Below are positions 35,851-47,577 of a stretch of 64,000 nt of DNA, one piece after another. The notes beneath the pieces were generated by a model, which saw only the letters and a program-made list of their open reading frames with translations, did no database searches and was not told the DNA's origin. The translations under genes were made by a program, and so were the position numbers. Position 1 is the first letter of the stretch. The number at the start of each line of letters is the position of its first letter. Origin of the DNA: Epiperipatus broadwayi (Eukaryota; Onychophora; Udeonychophora; Euonychophora; Peripatidae); NCBI GenBank assembly GCA_028023455.1, contig JAQFVV010012418.1, positions 5,451,244 through 5,515,243 on the forward strand. The letters are read 5' to 3'.

Positions 35851-38227
35851 AAAATCATTATTTAGAAATGTGAAATGAATCAATAAAAATTTTTATATTA
35901 AAATTTTTTTTTATTTAAAATACATGTAAAAACAAAATTTCATTACTTTAAATTCAGTATAATTTTATATTATAAAATATAAATTACAATTTCATATCTT
36001 TTAAAGTTTGATATTTTGAATGTAGGCTTTATATACAGAATGAAATAATATGATATAAAACTTTATATATATATAGCATCATATAAAAAATAAATATTCA
36101 ATAATCATAATTGTTTTTGATAATACTAATAAAATTGTATTAAGTAAAAAATAGCAATAACAATAATATAACATTATTTATTTATATTAGAATTTGTAAA
36201 AATTTCAGTGTCTCATTTGCTTGAAATGTTAGTCAATAGATTAAGAAAAAAAAAGTTTAATCTTAAACTTTAAAATTATTTTCACTGTATTTTTTCAAGA
36301 AATAGAAATTAATGAAACAAAGAAAAATGTTAATTATTTATATAATTTTTTTTTAAAAAAAACTTTATTAATGTAACATTGTAACTAAAATAAACTTCAT
36401 TTAACAGATCTTTCCATTGGATTGTTTTTTTTTCTACAGTTTATTGCACAAAAATTCCCATTTTAAAACCATGTGTGTTTTCAAACAACAAGATTAAACT
36501 ATTATATTTTAAAAGAAAAATGGAATTTAATATTTTCAAATCAAAAATGTATAAAACAAATTTTATGTGCAATAAGTATATGTCATAATAAAAACAAAGA
36601 TGCATAATAAATCTGACTTCATTTAAAGGAGAAAAAGGGTAATAAAGGATTCACAGAAAATAAATACATTTTTTCTAAAAAACATCACTTCATAAACTTA
36701 ACAATCTATTTTAATAAGAGTACTTAATTATTATTTATATTTTTAGTTCAAATTTGATCTCACTTTGAAAAACTACTTGAGATTGTCAAAAGGGAAACTC
36801 AACAATTTATGGATTAAAAAATAATGATTATGTTTATTCACTTGATTAAGATAGAATTATGAACAGCTTTCCTATCCAAAAAGATGGATGTCACTTGTTG
36901 AACAAGATCTATATCTATGTATTTATACTTTCAAATTATTATTTTCTTTGTTTAAAATTTGAAAGTGACTGTGTGAATTTGTACAGTTTCAAAATAAAAG
37001 TATGAAATTAAACATAAGAAAAGCATAAAATAGCATAAATGAATAAATAACTGATATCTAACATAAAAAATATGTAATACAATGAATGAAATAAAAGTAT
37101 AAAATAAAATGGATAATAGAATATCTGATATTAAATATGAGTATAAAAAAATAGATGAATATCTGATATTATTGTGCAATAAAAATTCTGAGTGAATATT
37201 TTATATAAAATATAAAAAAAATTATCTGTTAAAGTTTACCTTTATTCTGCATGTCTTTGTACTTTATTCTTTTCCTGCTATTAACTATATCTACTCTTAT
37301 CAACATTATTATTATTTAATAATAAAAGGTGGAATGAAAGATATCATCTGCTTATCCCACTTATTTTTAAATAAAACATAGCAGTATGTGTTATGCTGGA
37401 CTATTCCCATCATTTACCATTAATATTGAATGTTTAGAAAAATTTTAATTTCATTTAAACTTTTCAAATAGAAACAATTGTTAATAATTAGTAGATTTCA
37501 AAGAAGCTGGCAAATAATCCTACAAGACAACTCAGTGTGGCAATACATGTCTGGAAGCTTCTAATTAACTTTGTTCTTAGAAAAAATTAAAAAGAAGGTC
37601 TCATAAATAAGTATATAAGATTTCTACTGACTGCTGCCTTTTGACAGAATAGCCCAATTTGTTAGAGTATTGCCTTAAAATTTGATATTCAAAAATCTAA
37701 GGTATAAGTTTGTTTATTATGCTAATATTGTCACTGGTGAGATTAGTACTTGAAATGTGTAATCTACTAACCTGTGTTATCTATTGTGTGTTATTATTAA
37801 GAAGTTATTTGTATTTGAAAAGTTTAAATAAAATTTAAAATTTCTTGAACATTGAACATTTAATGGTAGTGATGGAAATAATCCAACATATTGTCACATG
37901 TAATACATTATCATCATTAACCTTCAGACAAATAAATTATAGCAGTATGAGCAATGGCTAAGAATTCCATCTGTTATTTTCTTCAAATCAAAAAATCATT
38001 TTGTGCTAATATATACTTAATTATCTTAACATTTTGCATTAAGTTTTGCTAATAACAATTTATTACTACTAAAATTTTGAAATAATTAATTTTATAGATT
38101 ATTAATTAATAATTTATATCTTGTCACTGTCTCATATATGATTATTGTATAATGTTAATTAATAAACTTGACATGTTGATAATTTGATTAAAGAAAATTT
38201 TCATGCCTATCTTCTCTTCTTATTTGT
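35851..38227. other. Intergenic DNA downstream of the thioesterase gene
   Basis: Extremely AT-rich, with no recognisable element. The 75-codon minus-strand stretch at 36952-37179 is Ile/Phe/Tyr-rich and not supported as a gene. Confidence 0.6.
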
Positions 38228-38233
38228 TTTATT
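38228..38233 (-). promoter_or_regulatory. Polyadenylation signal of the thioesterase gene
   Basis: AATAAA on the minus strand about 40 nt past the thioesterase stop codon (TGA, 38272-38274). It is the first such signal downstream and fits a short 3' UTR. Confidence 0.55.
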
Positions 38234-38271
38234 TTATCCTATTACAATATAAATGCATATATATATATATA

Positions 38272-38564
38272 TCACTTTGTAGTAATTTTTTGGACGACTG
38301 TCTGGATAAATGATTCTTTGTTGTCAGGATCAGTTAGATAAAAATGTCCTCCTGGAAAAACAACTTTATCAAAACAACCAGATGTCAGCTCTACCCATCC
38401 TGAAAAAAATATCGTATTTTATAAAGAAACATGTATTAACCAAATTCAATCATATATAATATTATATATATATCTTACTTTCTTGATTTAATTTTAGATC
38501 CTTATCACCAAACAAATATGTAATGGGACATGATAAAACTAAATCATTTCTTTCAGGAGTCGTT
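38272..38564 (-). CDS. OLAH-like (FAS type II) thioesterase, last two exons
   Basis: Exon 38479-38564 (86 bp) and final exon 38272-38399 (128 bp, ending TGA) flank a 79-bp intron with a GTAAGA donor and a TTTTTTCAG acceptor. The first reads DLVLSCPITYLFGDKD, matching the strand and loop that carry the catalytic Asp region in thioesterase II enzymes. The second reads WVELTSGCFDKVVFPGGHFYL, with the catalytic His in GGHFYL, and ends VVQKITTK. These enzymes release medium- or long-chain fatty acids from the acyl carrier arm of fatty-acid synthase in the cytosol. Splice phases fit: one leading base completes the previous exon's codon, and one base plus two bases join across the small intron. It could be a stand-alone OLAH-type protein or the end of a larger synthase; the upstream part lies outside the window. 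Confidence 0.9.
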
Positions 38565-39204
38565 CTGTAAATAATATAATAAACAGAAAATAAACAAGTT
38601 TAAACATTCATATTTACCTATTAAAATGGAAATTAAAAAATACTATGCTTAATACATATATATATTTTCGCTCATTTAATTTTAAAAAATAACTTTTGTA
38701 ACTTACAAATAAAAGAAAATATATTAATATTTATGCATATCTAGATGCTAGGTGCATTGTGTTGCAACAGGGCCTGGACCCAGTCAAAACATAAATACAG
38801 GAATGTACAATATTTAAATTAAGAATTTGAGATTCTGATTTAAAAATGAAAAATAAATGCAGTACTCCAAAAACTTGAATTGAATCAAGCCACTATGAAA
38901 AGGTATTTTTAAACCAAATATATACTAACTTCATAGCACTGAGTTAACTTACGACAACTTCTAGCTTCATAAAATTTGCTCGGACGATGCTCAAATAGCA
39001 CTTAGAACACCATCCTCTCCATTTAAACACACTCCTCAAGTAGTTTACAAAATTTATGCCATCTCCAGCATGTAAAGCAACATATTACAGGGAGTCTCTA
39101 ACTAATAAATCTATGAGAATCGTTCAGCATTCCTATCTATATAAAAAGGTAAGACCAGACCGGCAATATAAGTCAATTTTCCTGGAGCATGAGCTATTAT
39201 TATG

Positions 39205-39330
39205 ACCATCTGCACAGAGAAAGATGATCATAAGAGAAATATCAAGGAGGCATGGGTTATTGCAAGAGACCCAAATTCAATAAACAGGAAGGAGTCTTGC
39301 ATCCCTTTATCAAAAAAAAAAAAAAGGAAC
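39205..39330 (+). pseudogene. Penelope-like GIY-YIG endonuclease tail fragment
   Basis: A plus-strand frame reads EKDDHKRNIKEAWVIARDP then NSINRKE. This matches the C-terminal 'R.IKEA..I......NR..G' segment that follows the GIY-YIG nuclease in some Penelope-like elements. A frameshift follows. It is a different, older family than the copies at 29-30 kb. The rest of the element is not recognisable, although 39840-40260 has a less AT-rich texture and may belong to it. Confidence 0.45.
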
Positions 39331-39539
39331 ATCTGACTTTTATAATTTACACTTTTATTGCAATAATTTGCATATTTTATAACCTATATGTTCAGCATGT
39401 GCCCGACACTGTTAGTGAATTAATTTTGCACTATGATTCTGGTGAGAGAGGGGGTTCGAACCTCACCTACTCCTCTAGATTGCTACTAAGTGACTTACTC
39501 TCCAAACCTCACTAGAATTTAATCTTAATGTATGCCCGG

Positions 39540-41159
39540 TGGTCAGGGAGAGAAGAGACCACAAAAAGGAATTTTAACATATATAACGAGCAGGTGTACA
39601 TAATATGTCACAAAAAGAAAACAATACTATGTGGTTTTTATTTATAGAGAATGAAAGATAACAGAAACTTTTATTATTACATTAACAAAATTATACAAAG
39701 CCTTATTAATGGTGTGTCAGGCTATTGTCACTGCCACCGTATAGATATATATGAAAGATCTATTGTTTGTAATGATAAGGGCAGACCAAATTTATATTAT
39801 AATTTTTGTCATAAAAAAACTATTTCTAGTCAATAGATGGGTTACGTAAACATTAAGAGAGAGACATGATTCATTAACTCTATGGATGGGGACATGGAAA
39901 TAAATAGGTGGTCAAACCCAACTAAACACTTTGGACATGTTTAAATCACAGTCCTCTACTGATAATTAAAGAAAATTTGAGAAAGGGACCCCAGCAGGAA
40001 TTTCCAGCTATAATTGAAACATTTTGAGAAAGATTTCAAGATGAATATAAATATACAAGACCATGCACAAAGGCGATAGCATAAGTGGACTGTGAGACTC
40101 GAGACATACAGTTACCAAGAGGTTAACACAAGACCGGATAGCTCTCCGTCTCTAAACTGAGTTAGAGAGAAATGTGGAATCCGTTCGCTAAACGCATGAC
40201 CCGGATTCAGAATCGGAGTTTTCTTGCTTGTGTCCAGTTACGTATGTTGAAATATCTGAGATAGATATGAGATCCAGAATATTTTATTTATTTTCATGAA
40301 GATCCATACGTACGTATGTTAACCTAAGCAAACTTGGGGAAAAAAGAAGCACTGTAATATATGCTGAGCTGCCCAAAGATCACCCGAAGCATGATACCAT
40401 ATAAATATGGTCAACGACCTTTAAATTTAAAAAGAAACCCTCTGCAAATATATATATTACGAACGCTGAAAATCCACAGGAAATAGTAATTTTCTTTTTA
40501 AAAAAAATTAAGATCACTAAAACAGAAGGGCGGATATTTTATTGATTTAGTTGACGTTTAACCGACCCACCACAGAGCCAATGCTATTTAACAAAAATTT
40601 GAATACATATACATTTTGTCGAATGTACACTCTTATTACTAAAAATATATATAAATGCGAATGTTTGTTTTATTTATTTCACGCTCTTTAAAATAGAACT
40701 TTACATTTGTAACCCCTCATTGACTAAAAAATAAAGACATTTGATAAGGATCTTTCTTTTATATATATATTTTTTAAAAAAACTAAATTAAAGTTTGGAA
40801 AGTTTTATAATAGAATATTTAGCAATTAAATCTTGATTTTAAAAATAGAGTTTTGCACTTTCTATGATTTGCTTCCTCTTCTTTCTAAATAAATATCTAT
40901 ATAAAATAAATAACTTAATTATGGGAGTATAATGGCAGAAAGTTAACCGAAGCATTTTTCAATTAAATTAATAAGAATAATTGCCGCCATTATATGTAAT
41001 AACCCCACCACCCATTACAATATTTAAAAAGAAAAGAAAAGAAAGCAATTAATGAAATATAATTTTACAAGACGCGAATACATAGATTAAAAAAAAACAT
41101 ATATATAGAAAAACATAAATATAGATTGAATTTGCAAATTACAAAGATATTTTATTAAT
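39540..41159. other. Intronic DNA with a moderately complex patch
   Basis: The patch 39840-40350 has more balanced composition and scattered protein-like fragments in all frames, but nothing I can name. The rest is AT-rich. Confidence 0.4.
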
Positions 41160-41660
41160 TTATGGGGACGTTAGTTCATTTGATGTTTCCCGCAGGTCTT
41201 CTAGGTTCTTCAAATTTGTTTTTCCATGTTTTTGAGGGCAGATATTCATGGATACAGGGCAGACACTTTAGTTCTCTGGCTAGCTTACATCGTTACGACT
41301 CCGGCCTCAGGAACGGCTCAGGAGAGCGAAGGCAAAGAGATCACCCCTACATTTTCGTAGAGCAACACATTTCTAGATTTTTTTTATCTATGCTGAAAGA
41401 ATAGAGTATGGTTTGAAGTAAGTATGGCAAGTAAGAGTTCACAATATTATCAAATTTTTCAGCAAAAACTCTTCCAGCAAAAATTCTTAATATTCAAACT
41501 ATCAGCAAAGGTTCCAGCAAGCACAAGACCGAGAACAAAAGAAAGGTTCTTTATTTATACCCTTTTTCCCATTATGTTTTTAATCTACTCATTAGTAGCG
41601 AATCATGCCCCTTGTTTCAAATTTTTCTTGTTATCTATTATTTTATCTAATTAAATTCCT
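41160..41660. other. G+C-richer island, possible LTR or unknown repeat
   Basis: It stands out from the flanks, with 'gactccggcctcaggaacggctcaggagagcg' spread over 41298-41330 and two short plus-strand open stretches (80 and 76 codons) without recognised domains. The end around 41540-41570 ('ttctttatttataccc') is reminiscent of an LTR R/U5 region. No paired copy, TG...CA ends or target duplication could be established. Confidence 0.3.
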
Positions 41661-44479
41661 TTTCTTAATGGATTCTATTTAATTAAGAAAATTTATCTTA
41701 TCGAATTCTACTAACATATATTTTTTTAAAAATATTTACAAATAAAATTTTAACTTTCTATATTTTATTTTATTAAATCTTTCTTTCTTTAACACAATTC
41801 CTTCTTTAATTTATGTAACTATTTGTGCAAATGATAATTTAATTTAAGAAAGAAACGTACATTTACTGTGGTTGGACTTAGGGTCTTAGTTAGTCCACAG
41901 TGAATGGTGAAGCCAGCGTATTTATATATATATGCACAGCTTCAATATATATATATATTCATAGTGACTTGACTCAACTCAAGTTTTTGAAATATTTCAT
42001 AGGGATATGAAAATAATATAAAGTTAAATAATTATATATAATAAGTAGTAATCTACGGAACTCTTTTAACATATATAGTAAATTTATTACATGGAATTAA
42101 TTCTTTTTCCTAGCTTACTGTTTAAAATGCATATATATAGTATATTTCAAAGAATATTTGAATCATTTTTTACTCATGAGAATTTTATGTGTCTTTAATT
42201 TAAATATTGCATGTGGCTATGCATATAAAAGACAAATGAATATATTCTCCAGAGATATTCAAAAATTATTGACTGAATTTTTAAATTAAGAATAATTAAA
42301 ATGCTAAATAATGATAATGCTGAATTTTCCATTTAACTAGAAACCATGATTCCAGTTAAATCTAACCAAAGATATATATATAAAAAGCTAGGAATTTTAA
42401 TATTATTTTTTTATAAACCTAAAGACTAATTAATTATAGCTGATAATTATTAAGTCTGTGAGCATAATATATGTGCACAATCATACATAATTTGTAATTA
42501 AATATTGTATTCTACTAATTTAATTTAGTTTTTAATATATAAATTAATCAACTCATTATTTATCATCTTATTACCTAAGGAGTCCTTAAAAAAATCAGTG
42601 TGAATTGTTTTGGTAATTAAAAGGACAAATTATACATCATTATAGCTGTGAACAAAACAGGAAAAAAAAAGTACGTTTGATAGAATTACATGTCAACAAA
42701 GTAAAATAACAGATATACTGAATTTAAATAAAATATCAGGTAATAATATTAGGATTAAACTAGTATACAAGAGTTTACTGTTGAATAATTTAAATGAGTA
42801 GCAAATTAATAATGTTTTGCTTTTATATGAAATTAAAGATGATAAAAGAAAAATCAAGGTATTGCTTTTATTTTTCAGAAATGAAGATATTCAAATTGAA
42901 ACAAGTTGTGCGATTTTAAGAAACAGAATATGTATGAAGAAATAACAGAAAATTATTTTAGCTCAAAACTGATGTGACTATCAATACTTTCTTGATATCT
43001 TTTGATTTGAATGATGCATGCACAATTACTTCATTCATCTCCATTTTTGAACTGGAAATGACAAAAAAACATTTTAAATGTTGGAAGCACTGTTCAAATC
43101 TATTTTGAGAATATTACAAACAGTTATAATTCTCCCATTCTTACTGATGAATATTCAGTCTTGAAGATGTGTAGATCTATGATAGGCAAATGAATAGAGG
43201 AGTTGGAGCAAGATGCAGAGTTGATATATCTTTTGAAATTAGAACTATTATTGGAATCAGCTCCTGTAGAATCTGCTTGTTTTATGAATAGTTTGATGTA
43301 TAGGAAAGATAAAGGTATGTTGGGTCACTTGGATTCTGATATGATTTATTATCCTCATTGTTTTTGAATTCTTGAACTTCATTTTACATTGACAGACATT
43401 TCTTCTTGATGGTATTTAATGCAGAATTGATCAATATATCTTTCTAGTGTGTATTTAATGCCAAGTTTCAAGAGGTAATGGAATTGATTAAATTTCTTTA
43501 AAATAATAACTAATTCCTACTCTGGTTTCTGCTCAGAGTAAAATTGAATTTAAATTCAAACTGCCATATTTTGCTATGTGGTATACTTTTCTTTAATTTT
43601 ATTGGCTTTAAGGTGTTTTGTTGGATTCAAATTTGTCGGTTTAAATATAATTCTGCTGGAATCTTCCCATTGTTAATAAAAATGAGGGAGGGGTAATAAT
43701 GATAATAATAAAAAAAAACAATAATAGCGTAAAAGGAAATAATAGTATAAGAAAAAAAGAAAGTTTTTTTTTGTTTTTGGGTGTGATAAAAATAGCAAAA
43801 AATATTAAGTTATAAAAAGTTAATAGAGGGAGCTGTAGGATAGAATATGAAAGAGAGGTTAAAAAGGAAGTTGAATTACTAGAGTAAAATGGAGGATAGA
43901 GTCAGTTGAAAGAATAGATTAAGCTAAGAAAATTTTATATGGAATAATTAAGAAGGTAAAATGAATGGAAATAAGTATTTAGTTAGAATAAAAGATAAAG
44001 TAAGATTATATTGATAGTGATTAAAATTTTTTTTGGAGTAGTGTAATTAAAATTATTTTATAATGTAAATATTATATGTATTAAAGTTATATGTATAGGT
44101 ATGTGTTATAAAGGAAGAGGATAAAAAAGATCTTAAAAGAATAGAAAATAGGATACTTAATATGTTAATGATATTGTATGAATTGAAAAGGATAGGAAAT
44201 ATTTTTTAAAAATAAAAAAAAAAATTAAAAGTTTGATAGGAATTTAATAATTTTATATAAAATAATGTATTTTAATGGTTGTATTTCTATGTGTATTCAA
44301 ATGTTGTAGATCTGATGAAGACTGCATGGTACAGTCAAAACTGTAATCAATATTAAAAGTTTTTTTTGCTGAAAAGTGAAATGTGGAAGTTTTTTGAAAT
44401 TCAATATTATTGAATGGAGTTACTGGAAATATATTTCTCAGACTTTTTAGTGTTTCATTCATGGAAGTTGTTTCTTGAA
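41661..44479. other. Intronic AT-rich DNA
   Basis: Contains a small hairpin at 41870-41905 ('actgtggttggact...agtccacagt') and a purine-rich stretch at 43690-44220 that encodes nothing recognisable. No supported gene. Confidence 0.55.
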
Positions 44480-45080
44480 TGTTTGTACATTTCTCTCGGC
44501 TAATCTGTTTGCAGATTGATGATTTAATGCAATGAGGTTTTAAAATACACTTGCTTCTTCACAATATTTTTGGAATTCTTCGCTAGGGAATATTGACGCA
44601 TTGTCTGATACAAGAACATTCAGAAAAACATGATGAGAAAATCATCTTGAAGAATTTCAATAATTGATTGTGATGTTGGCACAGTTATGACTGGTTTGAT
44701 TTCTATCCATTTTGATTTTGCATTCATAATAACCAAAAAATGATATCTTTTGAATAGATCAGCATGATCTATATATGTACATTTGCAGTTTCCTTCTAGA
44801 TCTTATGTTGGTGCATGTGCTCCATTAAATATCCAAGTTAATATTGCACTAATGCATATTGCATCAAGCTAATTATTTCATTTTTGATATTCTGACATGG
44901 GTGCAATGCAGTTTTGAAGAACAGCCGATTGTAGTGCTTGCAGATCCAAGCTACACTATCCTCTAAAGACAATATTCTTCTCAATAGTGAAATCAGTTTC
45001 AGGATCACAGCATTCTTGGTTGATATTTCTAGTTTCTTCACAAATTGTTTCATAAGTGATTTTGTAAGTGAAGATCTCAA
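44480..45080 (-). pseudogene. Ty3/Gypsy retrotransposon integrase fragment (element 2)
   Basis: The minus-strand translation of 44480-44800 gives the integrase core in broken frames: DLFKRYHFLVIMNAKSKWIE, then PTSQSIIEILQDDF, and after a frameshift a region corresponding to the VSDNA...F...FQKYC stretch. The preceding 80-codon frame (44838-45080) ends with a degraded region that could be the zinc-binding HHCC part (HPCQNIKN). Multiple stops show it is dead. The sequence differs clearly from the integrase of the neighbouring element 1. Confidence 0.65.
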
Positions 45081-45689
45081 TTTTTCTTACAAGTGAGCTT
45101 TTTCCCCTTTCTCAGTCCCAGGTTGCAATAATATAACAATGGAAAGTTGTAGAATGCTAATTACTACCATTGTTTATTATCACTTTAGTTAATCTGCATC
45201 TTGATCTATTCTTTTGGCTAAAAATTTTCTAACATGGGAACACTAATTAACATATTTTAACTCTATTACTTATAACTTTTTAATTTTTACTTTGTAATAC
45301 TTTAACATTTATTCAACTGTAGCCCAATTATTTATTATATTCTAATACATTATTTTATTTACATTCTAGATATAGCATACTTCCTCCACTTCAGAAATTA
45401 CAGTTTCTAAGTCTTTGCAATAAGTTCCTACTTATTTCTTTGGGGTCTATTCTTTTCAATGATAATGTTCTCATCTTCTTTGTGATTTTCGTTTACTTCA
45501 AGTTTGTCTGATTCCTCTACATAATTTGGAATGTCTGGCACTATAATACTTCCAGTTCAATCAATTTCTTCTTTATGATGCTGAACATTATCCAGACTTT
45601 TTTCTTCTTCAGCATAACTCATTTCTGTGCTATTGCTTTTATCACCTTTAAATTTTTCATTTGGGTGAATTAATGATAACTGTGCTAAT

Positions 45690-46200
45690 TTTCCATCTAA
45701 ACATCATTTCAGCTGGAGATTTACCAGTAGTACATGACTGTATACTATGTTAATATAATAAAACAGAATACAAAATTTCTTGTATATTTACAGTATCTTC
45801 CTTATGCAACATTTGTTTTAACATTTGTACTGCCTTTTCTGCAATGCCATTGAACTTAGGTTGATTATAGGAGCATGGCTATATGTCTAGCTTTCCATTC
45901 CTTAAGAAAATCCTTGAATTTAGTGGACATAAAACTGATCCCATTATCTGACACCAATACTTTGGAAAAATCATGGAAAGCAAAAATTTCCTTAAGTTTT
46001 CCAATCCATACTGGTGTTTTTAATAATTCTATACTCAATCCACTTTGAGTATACATTGATCATCACCAAAAAAATATAGTCATGAAATGGTCCTGCATGA
46101 TTGATGTGGATATGGCTTCAAGCTTTTTTGACAATAGGCCAAGTAATATAATTTCTCTCTGGAACATTTGCATTTGACTTAACCGAGATTCTCATCAATG
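45690..46200 (-). pseudogene. Integrase core of Gypsy element 1
   Basis: The fragment HIHINHAGPFHDYIFLVMIN is followed by SKWIE, then KVLVSDNGISFMSTKFKDF (third catalytic region at 45865-46056) and NGIAEKAVQMLK. The first catalytic Asp position of the family's HIDYAGP motif is Asn here. Stops and frameshifts interrupt the rest, so the protein is inactive. Confidence 0.75.
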
Positions 46201-46203
46201 TGT

Positions 46204-46510
46204 CTACATGTTTAATGCCATTTCCTGTATTAAACTTACATATTTTGATTTCAAGAGCATGGAACTATTCCTACCTATAATGGGATTTAGACCACCTTTC
46301 ACTATATATAATGGTAACCTGTAGACCTTACTTTTAAATTCCACAGTTCCATTTACTTTTCCTAACATCTTCATACTACTAACGTTGGCATCTTTCACTC
46401 TTACACTAGTTCAGTTTAGTATAGGGGGGGGGGTCTTACCATTTTTTGTTAATCTGTTCCAATCTTTAACTGCAATTATTGATACACCCATCCGGCTATC
46501 TATTTTCATT
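46204..46510 (-). pseudogene. Aspartic protease region of Gypsy element 1
   Basis: The active-site position reads DSRMGVSII where the family has Asp-Ser/Thr-Gly-Ala. The flap and second half follow (GKVNGTVEFKSKVYRLPLYIVKGG, given in two parts here: GKVNGTVEF; LPLYIVKGG) and then IIGRNS, matching 'LLGRDWL'. The altered catalytic loop implies no protease activity. Confidence 0.65.
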
Positions 46511-46707
46511 GTTATTTTTCTATTTAATAATTTTTCCATTAGCATAAATTGATCACAATTTCTCATCTGAGTATTATAAATCTCTCACTTTTGCTTATTT
46601 CCCTTGGGAAAAGTTTGTGAGCTATTATGTCTGTCCCCCCCCCCCCTTAACTCTGTATGATTTTTTTAAATGATTTATTTTCCCACTCTACATTCTTTAT
46701 TAAATTT

Positions 46708-46749
46708 ACACTTCCATACTATGTGGCCCTTCTTCACACAACAATAGCA
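46708..46749 (-). pseudogene. CCHC zinc knuckle of Gypsy element 1 gag
   Basis: Reads CYCCVKKGHIVWKC on the minus strand, the exact Cys-x2-Cys-x4-His-x4-Cys spacing of retroviral-type gag knuckles. It lies between the gag-like frame and the protease, as expected. Confidence 0.75.
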
Positions 46750-47159
46750 CACTATTTCTTTCATCTTACTCTTAGTGGACTAATATTTATTTTCAGTTTT
46801 TTCTTATAAATGCACTACCTTCATTATTATTAGTAAAATTCTAGAACTCCTTTGATTGGTCAAGCATTATTTCATGGGCTACTCCCATTTTAATTGCTTT
46901 ATTGTATGTCAAGTCTTTCTGGTGTCTAAGCCTGTCATTGGATATCCTCCCAAAGTAATTATTCGAGCAGAGTGTTCTCTAAGGTGTCATCAAAATTACA
47001 ACTCTTAGCAAGTTTCCTTAATGCTTGATCATAGTCACATATATGTTCCCCCTTTATTTTGCTATCTATTTCTAAAATGTAGCCATGCTACATGCTTTGA
47101 GGGCTGGGGACTGAAATAATTATTCAATTTTCCAACTACTACACTGTATAGCAATTTCT

Positions 47160-47357
47160 CTAGTTCTTTTTGATCGCATAACCGATTTGTGATTTCAGTT
47201 GTTTCCCAGCATAATATAATAATGTGGCAACTTTAATGGGGTCACTCACAGTTCCATTGATTAAAAAAAGTTTCTTGATTCTCTTGAGGTAAATTGGACA
47301 ATCAAAAGGATTATTCACATTGAATTTGTTTATAGTTACTTGTGGCACAGACATCAT
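47160..47357 (-). pseudogene. Gag-like start of Gypsy element 1
   Basis: 65 codons beginning MMSVPQVTINKFNV, followed by a segment matching the capsid-like 'YL.RI...F..N...D..K...LL...G' pattern (IYLKRIKKLFLINGT; IKVATLLYYAGKQL). The frame closes early, so it is truncated. Confidence 0.55.
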
Positions 47358-47558
47358 CTTAATATCCTAATCCAAATTAATAACTAATAAGTAAAAAAAA
47401 AATTTTTTACTTCATTATCAAACTACTTCCCAGTAGGCTGACTGATCTAGCCAGTTTTAAACTAAGAGATTTAACCTTATTTATGCCTACAAAGTTCTAG
47501 CTACTGATTGAAATCCTATCACTGACTACTACAAGACAAAACTTACAAATTCGAATTT

Positions 47559-47577
47559 GATCCTGTTGATTGCACCA
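47559..47577 (-). promoter_or_regulatory. Probable tRNA primer-binding site of Gypsy element 1
   Basis: The minus strand reads TGGTGCAATCAACAGGATC, starting with TGG (the complement of CCA) and closely resembling the primer-binding sites of many animal Gypsy elements. The complement continues into a T-arm-like TTCGAATTTG. It lies 200 bp upstream of gag, so the 5' LTR should begin just above 47578. Confidence 0.5.

Larger units (their letters stand above)
45395..47577 (-). mobile_element. Internally deleted Ty3/Gypsy retrotransposon (element 1)
   Basis: Read on the minus strand, it has in order: a primer-binding site (47559-47577), a gag-like frame (47160-47357), a zinc knuckle (46708-46749), an aspartic protease with altered active site (about 46204-46510), an HVDTLMR remnant of the reverse-transcriptase/RNase H end (about 46200), the integrase core (45865-46180) and its C-terminal part (QPKFNGIAEKAVQMLK; TTGKSPAEMMF, about 45690-45870). 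A polar tail ends in RPQRNK near 45440. Nearly the whole reverse transcriptase and RNase H are deleted. LTRs were not delimited. Confidence 0.8.

Noticed and set aside
39400-39490. B-box-like GGTTCGAACCT suggesting a tRNA gene
   Set aside because: No acceptor, D or anticodon stem can be built at the right distance. The region folds instead as a simple GGTGAG/CTCACC hairpin.
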